From positions 1-5,974 of the forward strand of contig JAGALN010000240.1 in assembly GCA_017625185.1 (NCBI GenBank): a DNA stretch of 5,974 nt. Direction: 5' to 3'. Under the pieces are notes generated by a model. That model was not told where the DNA came from and made no database searches. It saw only the letters and a program-made list of their open reading frames with translations. A program made the position numbers and the translations under genes. Of this stretch, positions 5,257 through 5,974 are shown in pieces. Positions within the stretch are counted from its first letter, which is position 1. Every line of letters begins with the position of its first letter. This DNA is from Clostridia bacterium (lineage in GTDB: Bacteria; Bacillota; Clostridia; Monoglobales; Monoglobaceae).

Positions 5257-5974
5257 TCTTCTATTTTCTCTATGGGTGCATACGCCGCCAGCAGCTTTTT
5301 CTCCCCCTCGGGGAACTGAATCCGAAGCAGCATATCAGCACCCATGCTCTGGGCATCCACAACGGTACCGATACCAAACTTCCGGTGCTTGACCTTGTCG
5401 CCCACAGCATATGCCATGCCGTTGGCAACCTGGGATTTCTTTTCTTCTTTCCTGTCAAGATACCCACTCTTACCAAAGCCTTGTGCCGGAGTAACCGGCA
5501 GCTCCACAGAAACCGGCGTCTTGAGCCGCTCCTCTTTTCGGTCAAGCAAATCCATAGGAATCTCGTCCAAAAACCGGGAGGGCGGGTTATACTTGGTGGC
5601 ACCGAACAGGGTCCGGCTCTGGGCACGGGAGAGGAACAACCGCTCCTTGGCACGGGTAATGCCCACATAGCAAAGGCGACGCTCTTCCTCAATCTCCTCA
5701 GCGTCCCCAAAGGAACGCATCCCCGGGAAGACTCCCTCCTCCATTCCCATCAAGAACACATTGGGAAATTCCAGACCCTTGGCGCTGTGGAGGGTCATCA
5801 AAGTCACCGTTTCCTGCGCCTCGTCGTAGTTATCAATATCTGAAATCAGGGAAATATCCTCAAGCAACTGCTCCAGGGTCAAGGCCGCGTCCTTCTTCAC
5901 CGACTCCTGTACCATGGAGATAAATTCGTCTAAGTTTTCAAGTCTGGTCTGGTTCTCCACCGTCTTTTCCTGAC
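5253..5974 (-). CDS. pcrA: ATP-dependent DNA helicase PcrA/UvrD, C-terminal part (5' end beyond window)
   Basis: The last 239 residues of a superfamily 1 3'-5' helicase are present, about a third of the usual 720-750. PcrA unwinds DNA in repair, replication restart and plasmid replication, and its tail contacts RNA polymerase. Visible landmarks, counted from the window edge, are ENQTRLENLDEF (6-17), motif V TLMTLHSAKGLEFPNVFL (57-74) and motif VI EERRLCYVGITRAKER (96-111) with its arginine finger. A poorly conserved linker follows, then the C-terminal Tudor-like domain, YAVGDKVKHRKFGIGTVV (188-205) to LLAAYAPIEKIEE (227-239). The frame is open across the edge, so the in-frame GTG at 5960 is not a start. 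The end matches the usual PcrA terminus, so the repeat abutting the stop has not removed a domain. The methyltransferase gene follows on the same strand. Confidence 0.95.
   Translation of the reverse strand, partial: QEKTVENQTRLENLDEFISMVQESVKKDAALTLEQLLEDISLISDIDNYDEAQETVTLMTLHSAKGLEFPNVFLMGMEEGVFPGMRSFGDAEEIEEERRLCYVGITRAKERLFLSRAQSRTLFGATKYNPPSRFLDEIPMDLLDRKEERLKTPVSVELPVTPAQGFGKSGYLDRKEEKKSQVANGMAYAVGDKVKHRKFGIGTVVDAQSMGADMLLRIQFPEGEKKLLAAYAPIEKIEE

Noticed and set aside
5181..5843. 220-codon open frame on the plus strand
   Set aside because: It starts inside palindromic repeats and then runs antisense to pcrA motifs V and VI; no domain is recognisable.
5253..5960. A separate short gene starting at GTG 5960
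   Set aside because: The frame continues to the window edge with normal PcrA sequence, so this is an internal codon of the larger helicase.

Overview
The window looks like a chromosomal segment of a Gram-positive anaerobe of the Clostridia, possibly an Oscillospiraceae-type gut or sediment bacterium. This is inferred from strong AGGAGG-type ribosome binding sites, SigA-type promoters, an S-layer-homology (SLH) surface protein, a PcrA-type helicase, and intergenic palindromes with a TTGTAGGGG head of a kind I remember from clostridial genomes. No RNA gene, CRISPR array, transposase or phage gene is visible.

Layout. Positions 1-374 are an AT-rich divergent control region. It holds a consensus leftward promoter (234-262), a good rightward promoter (132-160) that fires towards it, a bulged inverted repeat over the rightward -10, and hairpins in the leader. 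The leftward promoter probably serves a gene whose first codons lie at 20-1. The rightward promoters serve a large secreted protein (375-2999): signal peptide, phosphodiester glycosidase (NAGPA) domain, Ig-like domains and three SLH repeats. A strong hairpin terminator (3050-3083) follows. Positions 3100-3300 carry no gene but hold several hairpins that look like small palindromic repeats.

The rest is on the minus strand. From right to left: the C-terminal third of a PcrA/UvrD helicase (5253 to the window edge), a 198-bp spacer with four hairpin repeat units, a SAM-dependent methyltransferase of YqeM type (4311-5054), and then a two-gene unit with its own promoter. That unit is mscL (3776-4186), encoding a mechanosensitive channel with a C-terminal zinc ribbon, followed 20 bp later by a small DUF5684-like membrane protein (3303-3755).

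How the genes fit together. The surface protein is probably exported and held on the cell wall by its SLH repeats, acting on phosphodiester-linked glycans. MscL and the small membrane protein form an envelope or osmotic-stress pair. PcrA and the methyltransferase are housekeeping genes and share no obvious pathway with the others. The most unusual feature is the palindromic repeat family: at least six units with variable stems share a TTGTAGG-like head, and two of them overlap the stop codons of the methyltransferase and pcrA genes.
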